Shown: positions 1 to 6,567 of the stretch, piece by piece
Position numbering within the stretch: the stretch's first letter is position 1
How the letters are laid out: each line of letters begins with the position of its first letter
Origin: Candidatus Thorarchaeota archaeon
GTDB taxonomy: Archaea; Asgardarchaeota; Thorarchaeia; Thorarchaeales; Thorarchaeaceae
Direction: 5' to 3'
Assembly: GCA_029855925.1 (NCBI GenBank)
Contig: JAGSHP010000190.1
Span: 1-11,357, forward strand
Length of the DNA stretch: 11,357 nt
Made by a program: the position numbers and the translations under genes
The notes under the pieces: generated by a model
Told to the model about the DNA's origin: nothing
Seen by the model: only the letters and a program-made list of their open reading frames with translations
Databases searched by the model: none

Positions 1-2
1 CC

Positions 3-2183
3 ATTGAGGAGGGTCTCACATGGGCCTATAATCACGGTGCAGATGTTATTCTCACAGAGATTGGTTCTTGGACATACGAGTACTTGGATGGTAGTGACTC
101 TGCCGAAACCCTGATCAACACCATCGTTTCTAACGGCGTTCCGGTCATCTCACCCGCTGGAAACCTTGGTGGAAAAGACAAACATGCACTGTTCGCTGTG
201 GCAGCGGACACTTCTCATCAGACAGATTTCACAATACCCAGCCAAACCCCTGATATTCTGAACGTCTACATCACCGTGCTCTCACGAAACAGCACGGACT
301 TTTGGTCATGTAACTTTAGTCTAATCATGAACCTTGGAGTGTGGGGCGGCCCTGCTGCATTTCCTATCTATCTTCATCCCGGAAGTGGATATCAGAACTT
401 CAATGCTGAGCCAGCAGCCGGATGGGGAGGAAACTCATTCATAGTGGAGTCGTTCATCTCGACTTCGTCAAGGTCCACACAGATGCTGGGGATTTGGATT
501 CACGGCACTCTTCCAACGACCAATGCGCCTCCATGGCATCAGCTCAATGTGACCGCCCCATCCCCTACGACCTTTCATGCGTACATCTCTGATGATCAAT
601 CCTCATGGAGTGGTGGCTGTGTTTGGATGAGCGATATCTCTGATGATTATGAGATCACATGGCCCTCTACTGCTGATAGTGCATTGAGTGTTGCCAGCTA
701 TCGGACGAGAGGTTTAATCAACGTACCGCCAGACTCGATTGGTGGAATTGCAGGGTTTTCCTCACGAGGCCCCCGAGTCGATGAAACTCAGAAACTTGGA
801 GTTGCAGCCCCTGGCGGTTACGATATCATCTCCGATTATACTAATGCCTCCGCTTGGCAGAGCTGGTATAATGGTAGTGGAGCTCTGCCTTTTGGTCCGG
901 CCTTTGGAAGTTACAGACTCTTCAGCGGGACTAGTGCCTCGGGACCACATGTCGCTGGATGCGCAGCCCTAATTCTGCAGCTGGATTCCTCTCAGGGGTC
1001 AAATGTCAAATCCATCATTCAGGACACTGCAGCAACTGATGCCTATACGGGGACCGTGCCCAATTCGATTTGGGGATACGGAAAACTTGACGTATATGCA
1101 GCGGTTTCGTCTCTCGATACGACCTCACCCACAATTCATTCCGTTAGCATGTCGCCCCCCTCCGTGGAATACTACCAGACTGTCGTGTTCGAGGTGAATG
1201 TAACTGACGACTCGGCCATTGACCAGGTCTATCTGAAGTACGAAGTTGGAGGATGGACATCACCAACCTGGTCCCTTATGACCCTACAGGGATCGGGGAA
1301 CTATACGGTCTCAATCGGCCCGTTTGCATATGGGCTCGCAGTGAACTATTCTGTCTATGCAAATGATACCTCTGGGAATAGTGCGGAGACCGCGGTGAAC
1401 ACGTTCACGATTGGTGACTCCATTGCTCCGATGCTCGACAACTTCTGGAGGTCGGCAGCGACACCCGGTTCTGGGAACACCGTAGAAATCCGTGTTGATG
1501 TCGTGGAGCCAGCCAGTGCGGCCGGTGTGGACACGGTGCTCTTGAACTGGTCAATATCTTCATCCGGTACCTGGACTGTGGCGACTATGTCAGGCACCGG
1601 TGACACCTATTCAGCGACCATCCCAGGACAGACTGAGGGAACCCTCGTATACTACTACTTCATTGCAAATGACACCGCCGGCAATCTCAACGTTTCGTCA
1701 TTGTTCAATTACACCGTTGTTGCGGCCGAGAGCATCCCCCCAACGATTGATGGCGTGACCAACAATCCTGTGATTCCAGACAGCACTCAGACTGTGACAA
1801 TTTCTGCAAATGTCACTGATGCCTCCGGCGTTGATGAAGTGATTCTCGAATACTACAATGGGACTGCTTGGGTCAATGTCACCATGACTCTCGTTGGCGA
1901 TCACTACGAGGCCACCATTCCCGCTCTTCCGAGTGGAACAACGGTGACTTACAGAGTCTATGCACGTGACAACCTTGGAAACTGGGCAGTGAGTTCCGAC
2001 TTCACCTACACTGTTTCAGGCGGAACAACAACCACAACGACGACAACCACGACCACGACCACGACCACAACGTCCTCAACGACGCTACCCCAATCAGCTG
2101 ACCCTCTTATGTTAGGGATAATGTTGACTTTCATCATCGTCTTGGTCCTCGTGTCTGTCAAATGGCACCGTCGAGAACAGTGA
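3..2183 (+). CDS. Subtilisin-like (S8) cell-surface serine protease with Ig-like repeats and C-terminal membrane anchor, 5' partial
   Basis: The reading frame is open from base 3, so the gene enters from the left edge; the apparent TTG start at 84 is internal. The visible 726 codons begin inside an S8 peptidase domain. The oxyanion-hole Asn lies in ISPAGN (Asn codon 162-164) and the nucleophile Ser in FSGTSASGPHVAG (Ser codon 933-935). The catalytic Asp and His should lie upstream of the window, so activity cannot be fully judged. After the catalytic domain come three beta-sandwich repeats of about 100 residues (1116-2024), a run of 16 Thr codons, and one hydrophobic helix (about 2106-2159) followed by a short basic tail. 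Many N-X-S/T sequons fit a glycosylated outer-surface location. The expected topology is an exported protease held to the membrane by its C terminus, with the Thr tract as an O-glycosylated stalk. Family and anchor are clear; the substrate is unknown. Confidence 0.93.
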   Translation: MEEGLTWAYNHGADVILTEIGSWTYEYLDGSDSAETLINTIVSNGVPVISPAGNLGGKDKHALFAVAADTSHQTDFTIPSQTPDILNVYITVLSRNSTDFWSCNFSLIMNLGVWGGPAAFPIYLHPGSGYQNFNAEPAAGWGGNSFIVESFISTSSRSTQMLGIWIHGTLPTTNAPPWHQLNVTAPSPTTFHAYISDDQSSWSGGCVWMSDISDDYEITWPSTADSALSVASYRTRGLINVPPDSIGGIAGFSSRGPRVDETQKLGVAAPGGYDIISDYTNASAWQSWYNGSGALPFGPAFGSYRLFSGTSASGPHVAGCAALILQLDSSQGSNVKSIIQDTAATDAYTGTVPNSIWGYGKLDVYAAVSSLDTTSPTIHSVSMSPPSVEYYQTVVFEVNVTDDSAIDQVYLKYEVGGWTSPTWSLMTLQGSGNYTVSIGPFAYGLAVNYSVYANDTSGNSAETAVNTFTIGDSIAPMLDNFWRSAATPGSGNTVEIRVDVVEPASAAGVDTVLLNWSISSSGTWTVATMSGTGDTYSATIPGQTEGTLVYYYFIANDTAGNLNVSSLFNYTVVAAESIPPTIDGVTNNPVIPDSTQTVTISANVTDASGVDEVILEYYNGTAWVNVTMTLVGDHYEATIPALPSGTTVTYRVYARDNLGNWAVSSDFTYTVSGGTTTTTTTTTTTTTTTTSSTTLPQSADPLMLGIMLTFIIVLVLVSVKWHRREQ
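1116..2024 (+). repeat. Three tandem Ig/fibronectin-like extracellular repeats
   Basis: Within the protease, three units of about 101, 103 and 99 codons start near 1116, 1419 and 1728. Each opens with a short Pro-containing linker (SPTI, APML, PPTI). It then has a V-T-D or V-x-E-P strand, a V-D-x-V-x-L-x-Y/W strand, a G-x-Y-x-x-x-I segment and a Y-x-x-x-A-N/R-D-x-x-G-N turn. The NDTSGN, NDTAGN and RDNLGN turns mark the same place in each unit. The copies have diverged, so this is old domain duplication and not a recent DNA repeat. Such modules usually act as spacers or ligand-binding domains on surface proteins. Confidence 0.8.
2025..2072 (+). repeat. ACN triplet tract encoding 16 consecutive Thr
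   Basis: Sixteen in-frame Thr codons with a mix of third bases (ACA, ACC, ACG) lie just before the transmembrane helix of the protease, followed by a Ser/Thr/Pro stretch. Mixed codon use suggests the tract is kept for the protein (an extended, likely O-glycosylated stalk), although it may also vary in length between strains. Confidence 0.85.
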
Positions 2184-2189
2184 TTGGAA

Positions 2190-2202
2190 GGGGCGGTGCC
2201 CC
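2190..2202 (+). terminator. Short GC hairpin after the protease gene, possible terminator
   Basis: Six bases after the protease TGA stop there is a GGGGC-GGT-GCCCC hairpin: five GC pairs with a three-base loop. No T-tract follows, so it is weak as a terminator and could instead act as a 3' stabilising or processing element. The remaining spacer to 2266 holds no other clear element. Confidence 0.3.
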
Positions 2203-2266
2203 TGCGGTTCCACCTCAGGAATTGACATAAGGCGCCGCCTCCCCAAGATACCTGGGTCTGAAGACA

Positions 2267-2623
2267 TTGCAGCAGGTCAGTAAGTTCTCACTTGAAATCG
2301 AGAAACGACATCGTGTCTTTTTCAAGAGCACCTATGCCATTGCCATCGAAGTCGCCGTTGACCGAGAGAACACACATGTCATAATTGACTGCCACAATTG
2401 TAAGCACCTGCTGAAGAACCATTTGCCACGTGGAGAGATGATTGCTGTTGTATCCGGTCTGAAGGAGTTCTTTGACGATCGCAAAATGAAGAAGGTCAAG
2501 GTGTCCGTATCGGGCAGCACTATGCACAGAATCTACGAGGGAAAAATCGACAGTTCCTCGATAGACGAGCTACGTAGAACGATTACGGACGCATTGGTCA
2601 ACTTCTCACGAAAACAGCATTGA
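2267..2623 (+). CDS. 118-residue protein, possible degenerate 6-pyruvoyl-tetrahydropterin synthase/QueD (T-fold) relative
   Basis: No family is certain. The frame is closed upstream by a TAA at 2228-2230, and the only usable start is TTG at 2267, with a weak GGGT about nine bases upstream. A CATAAG stretch near 2226 could be its TATA element. The order of elements resembles PTPS/QueD. There is an N-terminal strand ending in His15-Arg16 (family AAHR), then a strand AIAIEVAVD, then VIID (Asp41; family MVIDF) with a helix, then P54-x-x-E57-x-x-A60 (family PTxENLA). A helix, a VKVSVS strand and HRIYEG follow. The length also matches QueD (about 120). The HxH pair that completes the zinc site is not seen, and the loop carrying the catalytic Cys appears missing. 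Any homologue would therefore be inactive or altered. The gene is convergent with serC. Confidence 0.6.
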   Translation: MQQVSKFSLEIEKRHRVFFKSTYAIAIEVAVDRENTHVIIDCHNCKHLLKNHLPRGEMIAVVSGLKEFFDDRKMKKVKVSVSGSTMHRIYEGKIDSSSIDELRRTITDALVNFSRKQH

Positions 2624-2643
2624 CACGTTCAAAAAAGTGAGAT

Positions 2644-2663
2644 TGGGGGCCTTGCCGCCCCCA
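2644..2663 (-). terminator. Hairpin terminator between convergent genes, mainly for serC
   Basis: A perfect 7-bp stem, TGGGGGC/GCCCCCA, encloses a six-base loop. It begins 12 bases after the serC stop (TAA at 2678-2676) and lies 20 bases after the stop of the convergent gene. Read on the minus strand, it is followed about seven bases later by a T6 run (2636-2631), which suits termination of the serC operon. On the plus strand no T-run follows, so its effect there is less sure. Confidence 0.55.
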
Positions 2664-2675
2664 CTACCTCAGTAC

Positions 2676-3761
2676 TTACTGATTCTGCTCTTGGAATTCT
2701 TTGAGGAACTCTGCCAGTTTCTTTACACCATCGAGTGTCATGGCATTATAGATTGAGGCTCGCATTCCTCCAACGGACCTGTGGCCCTTGAGACCCACTA
2801 GTCCCCGTTTGGCACCCTCTTCGGTGCATTTCAGTTCCAGTTCCTCGGTCGCGAGGGTAAATGTGACATTCATCAGAGAGCGTGAGTCTTTTCGTGCATG
2901 ACCCTTGTAGAATCCATCTGAGTGGTCAATTACGTCGTAGAGTATCTTGGCTTTTTCCCGATTTATCTTCTCCATTGCAGGAACTCCGCCAATCTCCTTG
3001 AGATATTCAAGGGACAGTTTGGCCATGTAGATTGAGAACACCGGGGGTGTGTTGAACAATGAGTCCTTGGCTGCGTGAGTGCTCCACTTCTGCATGGTCG
3101 GTGTGTTCTCTGGGACTCTATCAAGGAGATCCTCTCGGACGATGAGCAGTGTGACCCCTGCCGGGCCCAGATTCTTCTGTGCGCCCGCATAGATCACTGC
3201 AAACTTACTATAGTCAAGGACCTTGTCCATGATGTCCGAGCTCATGTCCACGACAAGAGGTACGTCATCAGGGACCTTTGGAATGTAGTGCCACTCCGTG
3301 CCGTACAGGGTGTTGTTTGAGGTGATGTGAGCATACGCAATGTCATCACTAAACTCCACGTTCTGAGGCACATACGAGAACTTCTCCTCCTCAGAAGACG
3401 CGACAACCCTCACATCTCCGAAGAGCTTGGCCTCTTTGATCGCTTTTGTTGACCAACCCCCAGTATTGACGTATTCCATCGCTTTACCCTGAACCTGCAA
3501 GTTCAGCGGGACCTGATAGAACTGGGTGGAGGCACCTCCTTGGAGCCAGAGCACTTTGTAGTCATCAGAGAGCCTCATCAGCTCGCGAACGAGATCCATG
3601 GCCTCATGATGAACCTTGTCATATTCTTTGGACCTGTGGGAGATCTCAAGAATTGACATTCCTGTTCCCTGAAAGTCCAACAGCTCTTCTTGTGCCTTCT
3701 TTAGAGCAGGCAAAGGCAGAGTTGCAGGGCCGGGATAAAAGTTGTAAACTCGATGAGTCAT
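2676..3761 (-). CDS. serC: Phosphoserine aminotransferase (SerC, class V aminotransferase)
   Basis: This PLP enzyme (EC 2.6.1.52) converts 3-phosphohydroxypyruvate and glutamate to O-phosphoserine and 2-oxoglutarate, the second step of phosphorylated serine synthesis in the cytosol. The N-terminal YNFYPGPATLP is the family signature. GGAST (residues about 76-80) helps hold the cofactor phosphate, and Asp172 in LVVDMSSD should pair with the pyridine nitrogen. Lys196 in AGAQKNLGPAG is the Schiff-base lysine, and HITSNNTLYGTEW is also typical. The length of 361 residues is normal. I chose ATG at 3761 because AGGTGAT (3772-3766) is a near-perfect SD four bases upstream; the GTG at 3770 lies inside that SD. 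The start is 17 bases after the DUF1015 stop, so the two genes form an operon. Confidence 0.96.
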   Translation of the reverse strand: MTHRVYNFYPGPATLPLPALKKAQEELLDFQGTGMSILEISHRSKEYDKVHHEAMDLVRELMRLSDDYKVLWLQGGASTQFYQVPLNLQVQGKAMEYVNTGGWSTKAIKEAKLFGDVRVVASSEEEKFSYVPQNVEFSDDIAYAHITSNNTLYGTEWHYIPKVPDDVPLVVDMSSDIMDKVLDYSKFAVIYAGAQKNLGPAGVTLLIVREDLLDRVPENTPTMQKWSTHAAKDSLFNTPPVFSIYMAKLSLEYLKEIGGVPAMEKINREKAKILYDVIDHSDGFYKGHARKDSRSLMNVTFTLATEELELKCTEEGAKRGLVGLKGHRSVGGMRASIYNAMTLDGVKKLAEFLKEFQEQNQ

Positions 3762-3765
3762 TTCG

Positions 3766-3772
3766 ATCACCT
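3766..3772 (-). promoter_or_regulatory. Shine-Dalgarno site that sets the serC start
   Basis: AGGTGAT on the minus strand matches the complement of the archaeal 16S rRNA 3' end and sits four bases before the ATG at 3761. It overlaps the competing upstream GTG at 3770, which argues against that start. It lies between the DUF1015 stop and serC, allowing independent re-initiation within one message. Confidence 0.7.
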
Positions 3773-3778
3773 ATATCA

Positions 3779-5122
3779 CTAAGTCAACCTGTTTATTGTG
3801 AAACCAGTCCAGACCTTGGGTTGGAAAAAGGTACTCTTCTGTGGCATGACCTCGAAGTTCTTCGAAACTGCCTCGACCTCTTCTACACGTGTGGGATTCA
3901 TGAAGAAGACTGCCTGTGCACCCTTCTTGACGGACTTGATGGCCTCGTCAACTGCGTCGCCTATCCCCTTTATGTAGACAACATAACCGCCACCCTTCAT
4001 CGTTCCCTGTGCGAGTTTCTCTTTGTCAATCCCTAGGATTCTATCGAGAATCAAAGTATGAAGGATTGAAACGTCAAGTTGTCGAAGTTCCTTTGACCTG
4101 TCCGGTAGGATCTTGTCCATGACGCTGACATCTTTCAGTACAAGAGCATAGAACTTGCCGTCGTCCATGAAGAGTCCGAAAGCATGCTCGCCCGACTTGA
4201 ACTTCTCATCCATGAGTTCAAACATGTCATCTCGATCATCAAACGTGTGGATTGCAAAGTGTTCGGCTGCGTCGGCTAAGAGCTTCTCCTTGGAGAAGTT
4301 CTCAAGGTTCTGCACAAGACGGTGAGTTGGAAGGACCACTAACCCGGGATTAGAAATGTTTACGAACGTCATCATTCTATATTTGGCACTCTCAAGCTCG
4401 GGATGTTCCTTTGACAGTGCGAGAGCGGTCTTGTAACGATGATGCCCATCCGCAATGATGACGTACTTGTCCTCCATCAATTGGGAGATTCTTGACGTGT
4501 CCGCATCATTGCTGATCATCCAGATTCTGTGTCTGACGCCCTCGTAGTCGGTCACATCCGCGATAGGCTCGTCCTTCATGGCATTCTTCAGGATGGTGTC
4601 AATTGCCCCCTCGTGGTCCGGGTATATCACGAATATCTGCCCAAATTGAGCCATGCATGCACGACTGAGATTGAGTCGATCTTGGATGTCTTTTGGTAGA
4701 GTCTCTTCGTGTTGAAGGACTCCACTGAACTTGCCCGTCTTTGGAGCCTCCTTGGCAAAGTCCTCCAATCTTATGAGACCGATGAACCCAAACCTGAAGA
4801 GCTTCTTTCCATGAACCTCGAAGTCCTGACCGTAGACATAGAAGCTATCCTGTTTGTCCTGTACCAAGATCTGCTGCTCAATCCACTGATTGAGCAGGTC
4901 TCGGGCTCTTGTGTACTGATTGTCGGACTCCGTGTCACCTTCTCGAGGTTTATTTTTAATAATCCACGCAATATTATATTTCGACATCGACTGGAGCCGA
5001 TCTATCTTCTCACCCTTGATAATGTCGTAGGGGGGGGACACCAGTTTTGAGAGGTCTCCTGCCTTTGCGACATTATACCGATAAGCTTTGAATGGAATGA
5101 CACGCACCATCGTTATCTTCAT
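3779..5122 (-). CDS. DUF1015 family protein (COG4198), serC operon partner
   Basis: The protein has about 447 residues from ATG 5122. Family hallmarks are VIPFKAYRYN and SPPYDII at the N terminus, HEETLPKDIQDRLNLSRA near 138-155, the central IADGHHRYKTAL (about 232-243), and a C-terminal MPQKSTFFQPK. The biochemical role of DUF1015 is not settled to my knowledge. From memory, members often sit beside serA or serC in bacteria and archaea, which fits this operon. The DGHHR segment resembles the G-x-H-R motif of ParB/sulfiredoxin-fold proteins, a group that includes free-serine kinases (see findings). The start is uncertain: ATG 5110 (MVRVIPF) fits family N termini equally well, neither has a clear SD, and extension to TTG 5203 adds 27 residues unlike the family. 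It reads divergently from the zinc-ribbon gene. Confidence 0.9.
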   Translation of the reverse strand: MKITMVRVIPFKAYRYNVAKAGDLSKLVSPPYDIIKGEKIDRLQSMSKYNIAWIIKNKPREGDTESDNQYTRARDLLNQWIEQQILVQDKQDSFYVYGQDFEVHGKKLFRFGFIGLIRLEDFAKEAPKTGKFSGVLQHEETLPKDIQDRLNLSRACMAQFGQIFVIYPDHEGAIDTILKNAMKDEPIADVTDYEGVRHRIWMISNDADTSRISQLMEDKYVIIADGHHRYKTALALSKEHPELESAKYRMMTFVNISNPGLVVLPTHRLVQNLENFSKEKLLADAAEHFAIHTFDDRDDMFELMDEKFKSGEHAFGLFMDDGKFYALVLKDVSVMDKILPDRSKELRQLDVSILHTLILDRILGIDKEKLAQGTMKGGGYVVYIKGIGDAVDEAIKSVKKGAQAVFFMNPTRVEEVEAVSKNFEVMPQKSTFFQPKVWTGFTINRLT

Positions 5123-5235
5123 CCTGGGCCATTTCGAGACCTTCGGTTGGTCACAGGTCGGTCGAGCGGTGGCTCTCGGATATGAGTCTTTCTTTTCTGC
5201 CAACGTTCTATTTCAAAATGACCAATAGCGTCAAA

Positions 5236-5242
5236 CTTAAAT
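5236..5242 (+). promoter_or_regulatory. TATA-like element for the zinc-ribbon gene
   Basis: CTTAAAT, preceded by an A-rich BRE-like TCAAA, lies about 54 bases before the TTG start at 5293. Transcription would begin near 5265 and leave a leader of about 28 bases carrying the AGGGG SD. The same core reads TTTAAG on the other strand and could also serve the divergent DUF1015-serC operon, though that would give a leader of about 90 bases. The assignment is by eye only. Confidence 0.35.
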
Positions 5243-5292
5243 CCAAATGCCGTACGGGTGGCGAAACCTATAACTCACGCAGGGGAATGATC

Positions 5293-5565
5293 TTGGAATT
5301 TTGCGAAAAGTGTGGTGCAATGATGCTGCCCACTAAGAAAGAGGATGGCAAACGGGTCTTGAAGTGCCGAGAATGTGGTCACGAGCGTCCACTGACAAAG
5401 GCTGCCGAGGACTATAAAGTGGAATATCGTATTGAACACTCCCCCAGGGAAAAGATTGTGGTTATAGAGGAGTCGGACCAGTACTCGGAAGAGATGACTG
5501 AGGACGAGCGCCGTGAGCGCAGGAAGGCTATACTAGAGTTCCTCGAGATGGAGGACAGCGACTAG
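5293..5565 (+). CDS. Single zinc-ribbon protein of the TFS/RPB9 type (RNA polymerase-associated)
   Basis: This 90-residue protein begins with EFCEKCGAMM and continues to CRECGHERP. Cys4, Cys7, Cys25 and Cys28 form one zinc ribbon matching the N-terminal ribbon of archaeal transcription factor S and RPB9. I chose TTG 5293 because it gives the canonical M-E-F-C-x-K-C-G start and has AGGGG (5281-5285) seven bases upstream; ATG 5287 would add two residues but leaves only one base after the SD. Archaeal TFS normally has a second, C-terminal ribbon with an acidic Asp-Glu pair that stimulates RNA cleavage. Here no further cysteines follow, only a short beta-like segment and a highly charged helix ending EFLEMEDSD. 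It therefore probably binds polymerase without acting as a cleavage factor. Upstream reading frame to 5182 has no family resemblance. Confidence 0.85.
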   Translation: MEFCEKCGAMMLPTKKEDGKRVLKCRECGHERPLTKAAEDYKVEYRIEHSPREKIVVIEESDQYSEEMTEDERRERRKAILEFLEMEDSD

Positions 5566-5602
5566 GGCAGTTGCGAACAACCTTTATTACGCAGGTGGTC
5601 CC

Positions 5603-5608
5603 TATATA
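5603..5608 (+). promoter_or_regulatory. TATATA core, possible promoter upstream of the repeat-protein operon
   Basis: TATATA within CCTATATAG lies in the 120-base gap between the zinc-ribbon gene and the TTG start at 5686. It predicts a start near 5632 and a leader of about 55 bases. A second candidate, TCTATAAG at 5640-5646, lies inside a small palindrome and predicts a leader of about 17 bases. I cannot decide between them. Confidence 0.3.
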
Positions 5609-5636
5609 GTCGGAGGCACGGACCTTTCGCCACCTA

Positions 5637-5649
5637 GTTCTATAAGAAC
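5637..5649. promoter_or_regulatory. Inverted repeat GTTCT-ATA-AGAAC over a TATA-like core, candidate operator
   Basis: Perfect 5-bp arms flank a 3-base centre that contains a TATA-like sequence, about 25-30 bases before the probable transcription start and 24 bases before the AGGAGG SD. A dimeric regulator bound here would block TBP. A 5-bp inverted repeat can arise by chance, so confidence is low. Confidence 0.25.
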
Positions 5650-5672
5650 ACCGAATGCGCGACCAATAAGAC

Positions 5673-5678
5673 AGGAGG
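5673..5678 (+). promoter_or_regulatory. Strong Shine-Dalgarno AGGAGG fixing a TTG start
   Basis: AGGAGG ends seven bases before TTG 5686, ideal spacing. It establishes a non-ATG start for the repeat protein and supports the use of TTG starts elsewhere in this window. Confidence 0.8.
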
Positions 5679-5685
5679 AAACCCT

Positions 5686-6558
5686 TTGAAGGTTAATCTT
5701 GTGTATGACGTTACAGACTTTGTTTTGAAAAATGGCAACATCATTGACAAAATGCGAATTGCAGCTGCCGGATACGATGTCCCGTCTGACCTGAAGGACG
5801 AAACCCTCAACTATCTGAAAGCCATTATCAATGAAGATGGTGGGCTTCCTTTCGAGCTTCAACCAGGGGCGCCGAGTTCTGTAAAGACCACTGCTGAAGT
5901 TCTCACGTTGTTGATTAGACTGGAATGGGGTTCGTCCGACCTAATTGAAATAATGTCCCGCTTTCTTGTTTCACGCCAAAAGAGTGACGGAGGATTCGCG
6001 GAAACGCTCAATCTCAATTCGTACATTGAAGATCGATACGGAGCAACTGAGGGGCGTGAGTGGTATCCTGTGGGAAAGAGCATCACTTGGCTCACCGGCA
6101 AGGCCCTAGAGGCATTGGTTCTGGCAAAATACGATGACGCTGAACGACTGAGGCGAGCACGAGACTTTCTGATCTACTCTCAAAACGAGGATGGTCACTG
6201 GCCCGACTACAAAGATCTCGATGTGTCCGACCCTCTGGGAACTGGTAACATACTTCCTGCTCTTGTCGCTATGGATATTGGGCCAGGAAACAAGACCTAC
6301 GAAAATGCTCGTGCCGCATTGTATCAACATCTGAAACATGCAGTCGATGAGAAGAACATCTTTGACTTGGTCGACTTGGTAGCAATAGTGCCGCCAAAGA
6401 ACGAGCATGAAAAGAAGATTTTTGAGCGTGCCATTCCCATACTCTTGGAGACACAACACAATGATGGTGGCTGGTGCGCAATCGGTATGAAGAAGAGCAA
6501 TCCCGAACTGACTGCCCAACTGGCCATGGTCATTGCAATTTGTGGCGAGTATGCTTGA
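5686..6558 (+). CDS. Prenyltransferase/squalene-oxidase repeat protein (alpha-alpha toroid), function unknown
   Basis: The 290-residue protein has four QW-like repeats: YLKAIINEDGGLPF (43-56), FLVSRQKSDGGFAE (93-106), FLIYSQNEDGHWPD (161-174) and ILLETQHNDGGW (252-263). Each is a helix followed by Q/N-x-x-D-G-G/H-W/F, as in squalene-hopene cyclases and protein prenyltransferase beta subunits. Those enzymes are either much longer (about 630 residues for hopene cyclase) or carry zinc ligands. The cyclase DxDD acid motif is not seen, nor is an obvious prenyltransferase zinc site. It may bind an isoprenoid or peptide without being a classic cyclase. No signal peptide or transmembrane segment is visible, so it should be cytosolic. 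TTG 5686 is fixed by AGGAGG. The stop is nine bases before the alkyltransferase start, so the two are probably one operon. Family is well supported; function is not. Confidence 0.88.
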   Translation: MKVNLVYDVTDFVLKNGNIIDKMRIAAAGYDVPSDLKDETLNYLKAIINEDGGLPFELQPGAPSSVKTTAEVLTLLIRLEWGSSDLIEIMSRFLVSRQKSDGGFAETLNLNSYIEDRYGATEGREWYPVGKSITWLTGKALEALVLAKYDDAERLRRARDFLIYSQNEDGHWPDYKDLDVSDPLGTGNILPALVAMDIGPGNKTYENARAALYQHLKHAVDEKNIFDLVDLVAIVPPKNEHEKKIFERAIPILLETQHNDGGWCAIGMKKSNPELTAQLAMVIAICGEYA

Positions 6559-6567
6559 GGTGTGGTC

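Noticed and set aside
5123..5203. 27-residue extension of the DUF1015 protein from TTG 5203
   Set aside because: The family normally begins just before the PF-x-A-x-R-Y motif; the extension has no family resemblance and uses a TTG without an SD.
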